This document shows positions 1 to 8,440 of a DNA stretch of 64,000 bases, piece after piece; the stretch's first letter is position 1, and each line of letters begins with the position of its first letter. This stretch comes from CALGKJ01 sp049322695 (GTDB taxonomy: Bacteria; Bacillota; Clostridia; Lutisporales; Lutisporaceae), in assembly GCA_049322695.1 (NCBI GenBank), contig JBMORW010000019.1, positions 37,242 to 101,241 on the forward strand, given 5' to 3'. The position numbers were made by a program, and so were the translations under genes. The notes below the pieces were generated by a model. It saw nothing but the letters and a program-made list of their open reading frames with translations, ran no database searches and was not told the DNA's origin.

Positions 1-1
1 C

Positions 2-710
2 AGCAGCGACTATATGGCAAGATTCAACATCAATAACGATTATTGGGTAACTGTAATACATGATAGTGATCACAACCCTGTATGCGCATTCTATGAGGAA
101 TATGTAGATTACGATACAGCATGGAAGGCATATGAAGCAATAATAGATGGAAATCTGGAGAATCTTCCCTATAGGCTTGCCTGGGTATATATAGTAGGTT
201 CCGATATGAAGGTCATAGAGAATTCAGTACTTAGAAGCATAGTTGCCAATGCCGAGGTAACAGATGAAGAACTGGCAGATATCACAGCTCCTATTTTAGA
301 TTCCCTGGACTCCGATGAATTATTAAGCTATCGTGCGGTTTTTAGTGTTGCTTATACCCGGGAAGACGGCATATACAAGGGTATTATGCTGCAGGCTTAC
401 GAGGATGGTTTAACGGCAAGCAACCAAGCTGTGCTCAAAACCTCAGGTGGCTTGGGATATGAGAAGGTATATTACTTCATGGAGAAGGAAGCTGCTGCAC
501 CTGAGCTCATAAGAATAGAGCTGCAAATAGACAACAAATACATGAGGGTAAACGGTGTTGAGCAGGAAATAGATCCCGGCAAGGATACTGCACCTGTACT
601 TGTAAACAGCAAGACTATGCTCCCTATAAGAGCTGTAATCGAAGCACTGGGGGGGTACAGTAGGCTGGGATGCTGAGGCCTATACAGTTATTGTCGAGTA
701 CCAGCCTTAA
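2..710 (+). pseudogene. Stalk-domain (copper amine oxidase N-like) protein, 5' partial, frameshifted
   Basis: The frame is open to the left edge, so the true start lies upstream; an ATG at 14 has no visible ribosome binding site. The first 170 residues match nothing I recognise. The last 50 resemble the copper amine oxidase N-terminal-like or stalk domain common in Clostridia secreted proteins (LVNSKTMLPIRAVIEALGG). The frame then ends at 676 as YSRLGC-stop. Removing one G from the seven-G run at 649-655 restores the family ending TVGWDAEAYTVIVEYQP and moves the stop to 710. The domain choice follows family knowledge; the frameshift is visible directly. It could be a sequencing error, a phase-variable tract or a real lesion. 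Confidence 0.7.
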
Positions 711-727
711 GCCAGTACAGAGGTGAA

Positions 728-1225
728 ATGAATATGTATACAAACAGGTCCGATACATGCTGGTATTGCAGTAAGCCAAGCAGAGGTAATACAGAACAGG
801 TATCCATGTATAAGCTTATTTCCCACGATGTAAAGGGCAAGACACATACCTTCAACTGCTATAAAAGAATTGTTCATGTTCCTCGTTGTGAAAAATGCAA
901 AAAGCTAAAGAGCAGCAGCATTGTATTTGCTGCCATTATAGGCTCTATAGCTTCAATTTTGGCATTAGTATATGATATTTTTATTAAGCAGCACTTTTTT
1001 CTAGTAGAGAATATAGTACTTAACCGTATATTCTTGACTGTACTGTACTTCGCTATGTCTTTTGCTGTCAGCAGCGGTATATACATCCTAGCAGCCTTCA
1101 GAGGAAGTATATTCACAAGGTTCAGTTATCTTGTAAAATGCTGGTCTACAGATTACCCTGAAATAGAAGACTTGAAGAAGGAAGGCTGGAAGGTAGGAGA
1201 TTCACCCAGTATAAATAATCATTAA
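728..1225 (+). CDS. Small membrane protein with paired CxxC motifs, unknown function
   Basis: A 165-residue protein that I do not recognise as a named family. The ATG at 728 follows a GAGGTG ribosome binding site and begins 17 bases after the corrected end of the stalk-domain gene, so the two may be cotranscribed. Near the N terminus are two CxxC pairs (CWYC at about residues 11-14 and CEKC at about 54-57), a likely zinc knuckle. Two hydrophobic segments follow at about residues 66-86 and 98-122, so the protein probably sits in the membrane with its metal-binding end and a short charged C-terminal tail on the same side. No catalytic motif is visible. Confidence 0.75.
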   Translation: MNMYTNRSDTCWYCSKPSRGNTEQVSMYKLISHDVKGKTHTFNCYKRIVHVPRCEKCKKLKSSSIVFAAIIGSIASILALVYDIFIKQHFFLVENIVLNRIFLTVLYFAMSFAVSSGIYILAAFRGSIFTRFSYLVKCWSTDYPEIEDLKKEGWKVGDSPSINNH

Positions 1226-1230
1226 TATTA

Positions 1231-1258
1231 AGAAGCAGGCTTTGGTAAGCCTGCTTCT
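1231..1258 (+). terminator. Hairpin after the CxxC membrane protein
   Basis: Arms AGAAGCAGGCTT and AAGCCTGCTTCT are perfectly complementary with a four-base loop. The U tract is weak on both sides. It lies between the gene ending at 1225 and the convergent pseudogene ending at 1268, so it may serve both strands. Confidence 0.6.
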
Positions 1259-1267
1259 GTGCTATAG

Positions 1268-1854
1268 CTATGCACTTTTTATCATATCCTTCATTATATC
1301 AAGTATGACCTTGTCTGTTTGATTCATACTATTTTGGGAGAAAGTCACAGAGCCGTTCACAGCCAGCAGGGTTGATTGTACTGCAGTGAAGGCTGCAGTG
1401 TACATAGCTGCATTGTTTATGAGATCATCTCCCAATATGCCTTTATCCATATATACCTTCACTCCATAGCCTACATCCATTCCAAGCTTCTTATCCAGTG
1501 CTTGTGCTGAATCCTCTCATTCATTTTTATGCCTTCTATAAGATACTGAAGCTCAGTGTATTCTATTTCTAATACTGCCTGATTAATATTTCTCAGCTTT
1601 GCATTATACAGCGTTTCATAGGGCTTATCTTTTGCCGAAACTACAGGCTCCTTTTCTAGAAGTATCTCTCCGCCCCGCTCAACTATGCAAAATTACTGTG
1701 CCGACTTATATAATTGTCTTCAAAGTATGAGAGCCTGCCTTTAGAGTAACCTCATTTCGTCAGTCTCCTTCTTAGAGAGCTTAAGCTTACCACAATCAAT
1801 TAAGAGGTGTGCCTTTTCAAGCTGTTTCGGTGTTACATCCTTTAAATACATCAA
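1268..1854 (-). pseudogene. Decayed cysteine desulfidase (cyuA-like) copy
   Basis: This is a shortened, frame-broken relative of the intact desulfidase at 3802-5100. The C-terminal 70 residues remain in frame: GILGDDLINNAAMYTAA matches GILGDDLMNNAMMYTAA of the intact protein and VILDIMKDMIKSA matches its end. The remnant has lost the segment after YTAA up to the VAVQS region, and a further piece before MNQTDKVILD. At the 5' end, MYLKDV joins directly to a TPKQLEKAHLL-like stretch, so roughly the first 100 codons of the catalytic N terminus, including the MGCTEP cysteine, are gone. The middle (about 1481-1800) is recognisable only in pieces with stops. The leader and promoter are duplicated as well. 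It cannot make an active enzyme. Confidence 0.85.
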
Positions 1855-1894
1855 TACTCAGCAACTCCTTTATATCAACTTGCAGAGTGTATTA

Positions 1895-1955
1895 TGCAAT
1901 AAGTGTACCAAGGCATTTTTCAAAGGAGGCAAAATATCTTGTCTCATTTTGAAAC
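1895..1955 (-). promoter_or_regulatory. Sigma-54 promoter and upstream dyad of the pseudogene
   Basis: On the minus strand, bases 1910-1895 read TGGTACACTTATTGCA, matching the -24/-12 consensus TGGYACR-N4-TTGCW. A dyad-like GTCTCATTTTGAAAC lies at 1941-1955. Both correspond to elements upstream of the intact desulfidase, so the duplicated block included its regulatory region; only one of the three dyads is retained. Confidence 0.75.
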
Positions 1956-1989
1956 TTGCTGCAAAGCAAAAAGAACCGTCCCTACTGCT

Positions 1990-3339
1990 TTATCGTCCAT
2001 TTTTCATCCGTTCTATTTCCTCTTTGATAATTACCAGTCCTCTATGTATTTTATCATCTTTTATGTTGCTAAGACAGAGCTTTATAAAATTGCTTTTTTT
2101 ATACTGCTCCATATAATATTTGGAGCCGTCATCTATGTGCACGTTGCGCTTGGCAAGATTATACTTTAGCTGTCCGGCAGATATGTCATCATGTAACTCT
2201 ATCCAGGCATAGAAGCCAGTTTCAGGTATGTATGCACTCCGGCAGTTAATCTTCAATGCATCCCATTTTGTTTTAAAAAGTCTCATTCTTTTATTGTAAT
2301 GCTCCCTGATTCTTTTCGTATGGTGATGATGCATACCACTTTGGATGTACACCTCTAGCGCTCCTTGAGACAGCATGGATGAATAGACATCACTGTTGAA
2401 CTTGTAGATTTTGAAATTATTTACAAGCTCCGGCGGCAGCACTATAGCCCCCAGCCTCATACCCGGAAAAAGTGTTTTTGAAAAGCTTCTGAGATATATT
2501 ACTCTGTTGTTTATATCAAAGGCTTTTATAGGATCATTTCTCTTAACCAGCTCAAGGTCTGCCAGATGATCGTCCTCAATGATGTAAACTTCATACTTCT
2601 CGGCCAGCTTCAGCAGAGATTTTTTCTGAGCACTTGTATAGGAATAGCCTGTAGGATGCTGAAACCTGGAAACAGTGTAAAAAAACTTTATCGGCTCTGT
2701 CATAAACAAACTCTCCAGCCCTTGCAAATCCAGGCCCTTCTCTGTTCTTTCAATACCTAATGCTTTTATACCGTTCAATGAAGCCATATTCATAATGCAG
2801 AAATATGTAGGCTGTTCCAGCAATATCTTCTCCTTCTGATTTGGAAAAGGCATCCGCGTCAATATATCCAGAGCCTGCTGAGAACCCGATGTCACTGCGA
2901 TGTTTTCCGGCTTGGCAAATACCTGATAGTCCATAAAGAATTTAGACAGCTTTTCTCTTAAGGTTTTTGCTCCCATAGGATTTGAATATAGGAAAAGCTC
3001 TTCTTTATACAACTCTATTGCCTTATCTATGCAATCCCTGAACTCAGCTATAGGCAGCACTTGTATATCCATGTTCCCGCTGGCGAAATCGAATATTTCT
3101 TCACCCTGATTTTCCCTTTGATGCTCCTTGTTTTCCATTACAAAATACCCGCTTCCGGGTACAGAATATATTATATTATTATTTACCAAAAGATAATAAG
3201 CCTTAATGGCACAGGAAATACTGCAATTAAAGATCTCACATACATTTCTTATGGAAGGCAGCTTTTCTCCTGCCTTTAGACCTTTTTCACAGATGTCTTT
3301 TCTTACCTGCTCGGCAATTGATTCATACTTATAATTCAA
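1990..3339 (-). CDS. MocR-type GntR regulator with PLP aminotransferase domain
   Basis: A GntR winged helix (about residues 1-70, with GLKAGEKLPSIRNV and a GSGYFV end) is fused to a class I aminotransferase fold of about 370 residues. The PLP lysine motif SFSKTLFPGMR is present, as is the upstream YIIEDDHLADL stretch. Members of the MocR/PdxR group use the aminotransferase domain as a PLP or amino-acid sensor rather than an enzyme. I place the start at the TTG at 3339, which follows GGAGGT by seven bases; the longer frame to 3384 lacks such a site. It lies between the decayed and intact desulfidase copies on the same strand and is divergent from the small gene at 3466. Control of either neighbour is possible but unproven. 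Confidence 0.85.
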   Translation of the reverse strand: MNYKYESIAEQVRKDICEKGLKAGEKLPSIRNVCEIFNCSISCAIKAYYLLVNNNIIYSVPGSGYFVMENKEHQRENQGEEIFDFASGNMDIQVLPIAEFRDCIDKAIELYKEELFLYSNPMGAKTLREKLSKFFMDYQVFAKPENIAVTSGSQQALDILTRMPFPNQKEKILLEQPTYFCIMNMASLNGIKALGIERTEKGLDLQGLESLFMTEPIKFFYTVSRFQHPTGYSYTSAQKKSLLKLAEKYEVYIIEDDHLADLELVKRNDPIKAFDINNRVIYLRSFSKTLFPGMRLGAIVLPPELVNNFKIYKFNSDVYSSMLSQGALEVYIQSGMHHHHTKRIREHYNKRMRLFKTKWDALKINCRSAYIPETGFYAWIELHDDISAGQLKYNLAKRNVHIDDGSKYYMEQYKKSNFIKLCLSNIKDDKIHRGLVIIKEEIERMKNGR

Positions 3340-3465
3340 CAATGCTACCTCCGAAAAAGCATAACAGCTGATGCTGTTGCGCAACGGTTGAACAAACCCG
3401 CTGTTGTGTTCTGAATGCCTATAGTCATATTATAATATTAAATCAAACAGATTGGGAGTGTATAT

Positions 3466-3738
3466 ATGAGAGATGTAAAAGTAACTGTTCTGGAAAGTAA
3501 CTGTAACAGAATGAAAAAGGACGATTTTTTTGTTGTTAAGGGTGACAAGGTACATGCTCCATTTGAACAAGGCATATGCTTCTATTCTCTTTCTTCACTT
3601 ACTGCATTCTTTGCAGCCTGGGAGATGGATAAAGAGCATAAGGACCACTACATAAAAAACTTTACTGAAATAAGCTGCCCAATGCGCCATGTAATGTACA
3701 GAGCAGAACAGATAGATGCTTCAGAGCTGATACCATAA
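3466..3738 (+). CDS. TIGR04076-like small protein
   Basis: A 90-residue soluble protein starting MRDVKVTVLESNC, with an ATG preceded by GGGAG. The short beta-strand opening, the FFVVKGDKV segment, the GICFYSLSSL stretch and the CPMRHVMYR end resemble TIGR04076-family proteins, small cysteine-containing proteins of unknown function that are common in anaerobes. Three cysteines (about residues 12, 46 and 68) could bind metal. It is transcribed alone, divergent from the MocR gene, and ends at a strong terminator. The family assignment is from pattern memory and is moderate. Confidence 0.65.
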   Translation: MRDVKVTVLESNCNRMKKDDFFVVKGDKVHAPFEQGICFYSLSSLTAFFAAWEMDKEHKDHYIKNFTEISCPMRHVMYRAEQIDASELIP

Positions 3739-3745
3739 AGGTAAT

Positions 3746-3787
3746 GCAGCCCGACCGCTGTCAATACAGCAGCCGGGCTGCAATTTT
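3746..3787 (+). terminator. Rho-independent terminator
   Basis: GCAGCCCG pairs with CGGGCTGC, extended inward by GCTG/CAGC, and is followed by AATTTT on the plus strand. It lies between the convergent genes ending at 3738 and 3802 and probably serves both. Confidence 0.8.
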
Positions 3788-3801
3788 GAGCCTGTAATCT
3801 A

Positions 3802-5100
3802 TCAGATGCTCTGCACCATATCCTTCATTATATCAAGTATGACCCGGTCTGTTTCATTCATACCATAGCGGCTCAAAATGCCGAGGTTCCTTATGGTTTC
3901 CTCTGCGCTTTCTGCAATAATGCCGTTTTTTGAGCTGGTAATACATTCATTCATAGCAAGCATAGCTGATTGCACTGCTACGGATGCAGCTGATGAAACC
4001 TTCAACGCACAGCTGCCTTTGGCTCCGTCGCATATCATACCGCTGATATTTGCTATCATATTCTTGATTGCACCTTCTATTTTCTCATTACTGCCATCCA
4101 TCAGCCAGGTAATGGCAGCACTTGCCCCTGTAGCTGCAGCTACTGCACAACCGCATAAAGCGGAAAGTCTTCCTATCTGCTTCTTTATATAGCAATTCAG
4201 AATATGACTTATGGCAAGTGCCTTTACTGTCTTTTCATCGCTTGTACCATGCTTTTTCCTGTATACTGCAATGGGCAGTATGGCTGTAAGCCCATTATTG
4301 CCGCTTCCATTGGAGCTCATAACCGGCATGTTTATTCCTGCCATTCTGGCATCTGCAGCAGCTGCCGTATACATCATTGCATTGTTCATAAGGTCATCGC
4401 CCAGAATCCCATTTTCGATATATTTCTTAATTCCATAGCCTACACCTAAGCCTAGCTTTTTTTCCAATGCTGTCATTGCTATTCTTTCATTCATTGCAAT
4501 ACCTTCCATTAGAAAATCCAGCTCTTCATATTTCATTTTTTCTATAACATTAATTATATCTGCTATGGTCGAATTGTATAATATATCTGATCCGCTTTCT
4601 ATAGAAGCTTTCTCAGCATTCTTTTTCAACATTACAGAATTGTTCTTTTCTATATAAGCTATGTTATTATGCTTCCCACTTATTATAATCTTTACATTAT
4701 TTGTACCTGCTTTTATCTTTACTTCTACATAGACCTTTTCTTCTGTATCCTTTACTGAAAGCCTTATTTTTCCTGCCGCCAGCAGTTCATGGGCTTTTTC
4801 CAGCTGATCCGGTGTTACGTCTTCAAGCAGCCTGAGAGACTTTTCCGGACAGCAGCCGGTAAGTCCCAAGGCTGCCGCTATATCCAGCCCTACCTCATCA
4901 GTATTCGGCACCCCTACCCCCAGCCCATTCTTATATATGTTAGGACTTACAAGTATATCTGCAGCCTCAATAAGCTCTGAATCGAGCAACTGCTTGGCCT
5001 TGGCACAGGCAAGAGCAACAGCCACCGGCTCAGTGCAGCCCATGGCGGGCACAACTTCGTTTTTTAGAGTATACAATATTACATCCTTTAAACACATCAA
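3802..5100 (-). CDS. cyuA: L-cysteine desulfidase, UPF0597/serine dehydratase alpha-like
   Basis: Members of this family use a [4Fe-4S] cluster to convert L-cysteine to pyruvate, ammonia and sulfide in the cytoplasm. The expected cysteine landmarks are visible: MGCTEP near residue 22, ALCGCAVAAATGAS near 318, and GMICDGAKGSCALK near 356, together with the glycine-rich SSNGSGNNG loop. The length of about 432 residues is normal. GGAG lies 10 bases before a TTG at 5100 and 13 before an ATG at 5097, so either could be used. It sits directly downstream of a sigma-54 activator on the same strand, with a -24/-12 promoter and three dyads between them. This arrangement resembles, as I recall, the cdsR-cdsB pair of Clostridioides difficile. 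A decayed copy lies at 1268-1854. Confidence 0.88.
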   Translation of the reverse strand: MMCLKDVILYTLKNEVVPAMGCTEPVAVALACAKAKQLLDSELIEAADILVSPNIYKNGLGVGVPNTDEVGLDIAAALGLTGCCPEKSLRLLEDVTPDQLEKAHELLAAGKIRLSVKDTEEKVYVEVKIKAGTNNVKIIISGKHNNIAYIEKNNSVMLKKNAEKASIESGSDILYNSTIADIINVIEKMKYEELDFLMEGIAMNERIAMTALEKKLGLGVGYGIKKYIENGILGDDLMNNAMMYTAAAADARMAGINMPVMSSNGSGNNGLTAILPIAVYRKKHGTSDEKTVKALAISHILNCYIKKQIGRLSALCGCAVAAATGASAAITWLMDGSNEKIEGAIKNMIANISGMICDGAKGSCALKVSSAASVAVQSAMLAMNECITSSKNGIIAESAEETIRNLGILSRYGMNETDRVILDIMKDMVQSI

Positions 5101-5140
5101 TACTCAGCAACTCCTTTAAATCAACTTGCTAAGTATAATA

Positions 5141-5156
5141 TGCAATAAGCGTACCA
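5141..5156 (-). promoter_or_regulatory. Sigma-54 (-24/-12) promoter of the cysteine desulfidase
   Basis: The minus strand reads TGGTACGCTTATTGCA, a full match to TGGYACR-N4-TTGCW with correct GG-to-GC spacing. It lies about 40 bases upstream of the start codon and downstream of the activator gene, as expected for a sigma-54 target. Confidence 0.88.
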
Positions 5157-5187
5157 AGGCATTTTACAAGGGAAGCAGCATATCTTG

Positions 5188-5252
5188 TCTCATTTTGATA
5201 CTATTACTAAGTAAAACAAGTCTCAAGTTGAGATAAATTCTCATTTTGAGAC
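5188..5252 (-). promoter_or_regulatory. Three upstream activator dyads
   Basis: Three related inverted repeats lie 32-110 bases upstream of the -24 element: GTCTCATTTTGATAC (5188-5202), GTCTCAAGTTGAGAT (5220-5234) and TTCTCATTTTGAGAC (5238-5252). The shared core is TCTCA-N3-TGAGA. The last touches the stop codon of the activator gene. Enhancer-binding proteins with a Fis-type helix-turn-helix bind such tandem dyads. Binding by the adjacent activator is inferred. Confidence 0.78.
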
Positions 5253-7039
5253 TATTTTACCCCATACTCCTTCAATTTCCTGTACATGGTAGCCCTGCTG
5301 ATGCCTAATGCGGCAGCAGCCTTCATTATTCCTTCACTGTTATTTCCAAAAAGCTTAACTGCCTTGATCATTTCAATCTTTTCCAACTCCGCCAGAGGCA
5401 CTACTGCGGCATTATCAGCTTCAAATTCTGTAAAGGCCAGCTCCTTGAACCTTCTGGGCAAATCTGCCTTTTTGATTATAGTATTGGTACACATGTTCAC
5501 TGAGTACTCTATGGTGTTTTCCAGCTCTCTTACATTTCCCGGCCAGGGATAGCTCTTGAAGACTGCGATTACATCCATATCCAGCTTTTTTATATTTCTT
5601 CCCAGCTTTATATTGTATTTTTCCAGAAAGCTGTATGAAAGTATTTCGATATCCTCAAGTCTTTCTCTTAAGGGAGGTAAATACAGAGGTATAACATTCA
5701 ATCTATAGTATAAATCCTCTCTGAACTCCTTTTCCTTTACCTTTTGCTCCAAAAGCTTGTTTGATGCAGCTATTATCCTAACATTTACAGGTATAACAGA
5801 GTTTCCGCCTACTCTTTCTATTTTGTTTTCCTGCAGTACTCTTAAAAGCTTTGCCTGTAGATTCAAAGGCATATCTCCTATCTCATCCAAAAAGATTGTC
5901 CCTTTATTGGCAAGCTCAAATTTGCCCAGCTTACCACCCTTTCTGGCACCCGTAAAGGCACCTTCCTCGTAGCCGAAAAGCTCGCTTTCCATTAGATTCT
6001 CCGGGATGGCTGTACAGTTAATAGCTACAAAGGGATAAGCTCGTCTTTCACTGGCATGGTGTACTGCTCTGGCAAAAAGCTCCTTACCCGTACCGCTTTC
6101 CCCCTGTATAAGTACGGTGGATGCACTTGCCGCTATCTTTGCTGCATATTCTTTGACATCTCTCAGCCCTGAGCTCTCACCCAATATTTCATCAAAGGTT
6201 ACGACCATATCTGTGCCTGCAAGGTCATTTACGGCTTTGATAACCTCATTCATTCTGTTGAAGGTGAATATGAAGCCTGTAGTTCTGTCGCCTATGACCA
6301 TAGGCTTTACATTGTATATTCCTCTGTGCCTGCAATTCCTGGATTTATATGAGAACTCCTTATTGTATATACTCTGCTTTTCTTCTGTAAATACTAGAGA
6401 CAGCTCATCCATCAGCTCTGAAATGTTTTCCTTTTGAGGCTTTGCAGCATCCAACCCAAACATCTGCTTTGCTATGGTATTATATCTCAGTATATTGCCG
6501 CTTTCATCCGTTGATATAACCCCCATATCCATGTAGTTAACCAAGGTTTCCAGCTCCTGTGCCATTAGTCCAACCTTACGTGTCTTTATATTATCCGCTA
6601 TTTTGGAGGCTATAAGCTCGGACATGTTATCCAGAAACTCCAGCATACTATTCTTCTGCCCTATTATTGTAGCCTTCTGACTTTCATTGAAGGCTATAAG
6701 TCCAATGATACCTGCTACCCTGCCTTCTATCTTAATGGGACAGCATACCTGGGCAAATTCCTTACACTCGTTCTTATTCTCACAGCGGTTACAAGCAGTA
6801 TGCAGTCTGGGATTTTCTATAAACAACCTCTCGCCTGTCTCAAGGGCATAAGCAAATACACAGTTTTTGCTCAACTGCTTTCCGATACTCATTACGTACT
6901 TGCCGGTGCCCGTAATCCTGTTAAGACTGGCATCCACGATAGTAACATCCACATTGATTACACTTGCTACAGCATTGCAAACACTGACCAATGTTTCATA
7001 TATTTCATTCAGCTTATATTCTGCAAACCCTTGACCCAT
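5252..7039 (-). CDS. Sigma-54-dependent activator, probable cysteine-desulfidase regulator (CdsR-like)
   Basis: An enhancer-binding protein of about 595 residues. The N-terminal sensory domain (about 1-130) has a cysteine cluster (CNRCENKNEC ... VCCPI) that could bind metal or iron-sulfur. A PAS domain follows (about 160-260). The AAA+ ATPase carries Walker A GESGTGKE, the sigma-54 contact loop GAFTGA and Walker B GTIFLDEIGD. A Fis-type helix-turn-helix ends the protein (ALGISRATMYRKLKEYG). I prefer the ATG at 7039, eight bases after GAGGTG, over the TTG at 7060. The gene immediately precedes the desulfidase on the same strand, and its own stop overlaps one of the activator dyads. The effector is unknown; cysteine or a thiol/redox cue is suggested by context. 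Confidence 0.92.
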   Translation of the reverse strand: MGQGFAEYKLNEIYETLVSVCNAVASVINVDVTIVDASLNRITGTGKYVMSIGKQLSKNCVFAYALETGERLFIENPRLHTACNRCENKNECKEFAQVCCPIKIEGRVAGIIGLIAFNESQKATIIGQKNSMLEFLDNMSELIASKIADNIKTRKVGLMAQELETLVNYMDMGVISTDESGNILRYNTIAKQMFGLDAAKPQKENISELMDELSLVFTEEKQSIYNKEFSYKSRNCRHRGIYNVKPMVIGDRTTGFIFTFNRMNEVIKAVNDLAGTDMVVTFDEILGESSGLRDVKEYAAKIAASASTVLIQGESGTGKELFARAVHHASERRAYPFVAINCTAIPENLMESELFGYEEGAFTGARKGGKLGKFELANKGTIFLDEIGDMPLNLQAKLLRVLQENKIERVGGNSVIPVNVRIIAASNKLLEQKVKEKEFREDLYYRLNVIPLYLPPLRERLEDIEILSYSFLEKYNIKLGRNIKKLDMDVIAVFKSYPWPGNVRELENTIEYSVNMCTNTIIKKADLPRRFKELAFTEFEADNAAVVPLAELEKIEMIKAVKLFGNNSEGIMKAAAALGISRATMYRKLKEYGVK

Positions 7040-7141
7040 TGCTCCTTCACCTCGAATCAAAAAATAAAACGCACATATATACTAATTATATCTCAATATA
7101 CGTACGTTCAATATATTTATCTGAACTTTATTTCCTAAGCT

Positions 7142-8440
7142 TCAATCCAAGGGTATTTCCAACAGCTCGTTATATGCCTTGCTATATGCAATTCTATCTA
7201 CAACCATTGTGTATTCCGCTCCCTTACCCGGAAAACTGAGAGTTCTGGTGTGCAGAATTTTACCGTCTGCCAGTTTTTCCTTGTTGGCAGTTGTCGTATT
7301 TTTCAGCTCAGCCTTATTGCCGTCTGCCATGAGGTACACACTGGAAAGAACAGTGCTGTCCTCTGATGTAATGGTTACATATGTGTTCTCACCGGACACC
7401 TCCACTTTGTTGACAACAATCTCCTGGCCATGTATCTGCAGGCTTTTATCCATATCTGCAGTACTTAGCTTCACCTTAAAGTCAGTTTCATAACCGGCAA
7501 TGAATTCAGTAAGCATCAGCTTTAGTGAGTCCAGCTTCTCAGGCAGTGCATCAAACTCTGCTTCAAATCTGATGCCTGTAGCGCCTGTTGATATTCCGCC
7601 TCCCTGTGAAGCCAGCTCCTTGCCATTTGCATAGAGCTTCACATTTATGCTTCTTGGATATAAGCGTTCTCCCATTGCCTTATTCTTTGCCAGCTCAAAG
7701 GCGCTTTGTATGGTACCCTTCAATACAGTTTTGGTAGGTGAAGCAGCAATACTGTTGAAGCATATGGTGCTATTATCGATATCCAGCTTCAGGTCAAGGC
7801 CTTTTCTGAGAGTATGCCCCATGGCTTTTGACCTGTCCAAGGCAAATACAATCTCGCCATTCTCAACAGCATTGTTAACCGTCAAGCTTAATTCAAAGCT
7901 CAAAGTTTTCTCAAAGAAATAAGGAGGCTCAAATTCTGTAATCCATTTTATTTCGGTTTTTTCTTTGTTTACTTCTCCCATGCCGCCACCTGTTATATGA
8001 CTTCCAAAGAAACCATTCATGTACGTTGCGGAAAGATGTACATCTTCTATATTACCGCTTGGATCCTTTACAGTATAGAATGCCAGCAGCTGATTGTCAT
8101 CCAGCATGACTCCATCCAAGGTTACTGATACGCCATTGCTGAAGGTAAAGCTTTTATTTATTATCTGACCCTTTTCCAGCTCATTCAGCTGCTTCAGAGT
8201 ACCGTTCATCACATTATCATAGCCAACCAGCTTTCTTCCGTAATATGCCAGGGTATCCATGTTATAGCCTATCAAGAGCAGCAAAATACATGCAGCTACC
8301 GCAGCAAGCTTCCATACAGGCTTTCTGCTTCTTCCTGCTTTTGCCAGACTGTTTTTCAAGCGCTGCTCCAGCTCCTCAGGCACCTCCAGCATATCAATAT
8401 CCATTTTGGCTGACAATATTGCATTCTCAAGCTTCTTCAT
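7142..8440 (-). CDS. DUF4179-type anti-sigma factor
   Basis: A single-pass membrane protein of about 432 residues. A short cytoplasmic N terminus (about 1-45) precedes one transmembrane segment (WKLAAVAACILLLLIGYN). A long extracellular part follows, beginning with a DUF4179-like stretch (TLAYYGRKLVGYDNVMNGTL, SVTLDGVMLDDNQLLAFYT) and a beta-rich C-terminal half. Proteins of this layout act as anti-sigma factors for the ECF sigma encoded just upstream, and the two reading frames overlap by 14 bases, indicating translational coupling. The ATG at 8440 is eight bases after GGAGG; the longer TTG start at 8455 lies inside that site. The signal it senses is unknown. Confidence 0.85.
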   Translation of the reverse strand: MKKLENAILSAKMDIDMLEVPEELEQRLKNSLAKAGRSRKPVWKLAAVAACILLLLIGYNMDTLAYYGRKLVGYDNVMNGTLKQLNELEKGQIINKSFTFSNGVSVTLDGVMLDDNQLLAFYTVKDPSGNIEDVHLSATYMNGFFGSHITGGGMGEVNKEKTEIKWITEFEPPYFFEKTLSFELSLTVNNAVENGEIVFALDRSKAMGHTLRKGLDLKLDIDNSTICFNSIAASPTKTVLKGTIQSAFELAKNKAMGERLYPRSINVKLYANGKELASQGGGISTGATGIRFEAEFDALPEKLDSLKLMLTEFIAGYETDFKVKLSTADMDKSLQIHGQEIVVNKVEVSGENTYVTITSEDSTVLSSVYLMADGNKAELKNTTTANKEKLADGKILHTRTLSFPGKGAEYTMVVDRIAYSKAYNELLEIPLD

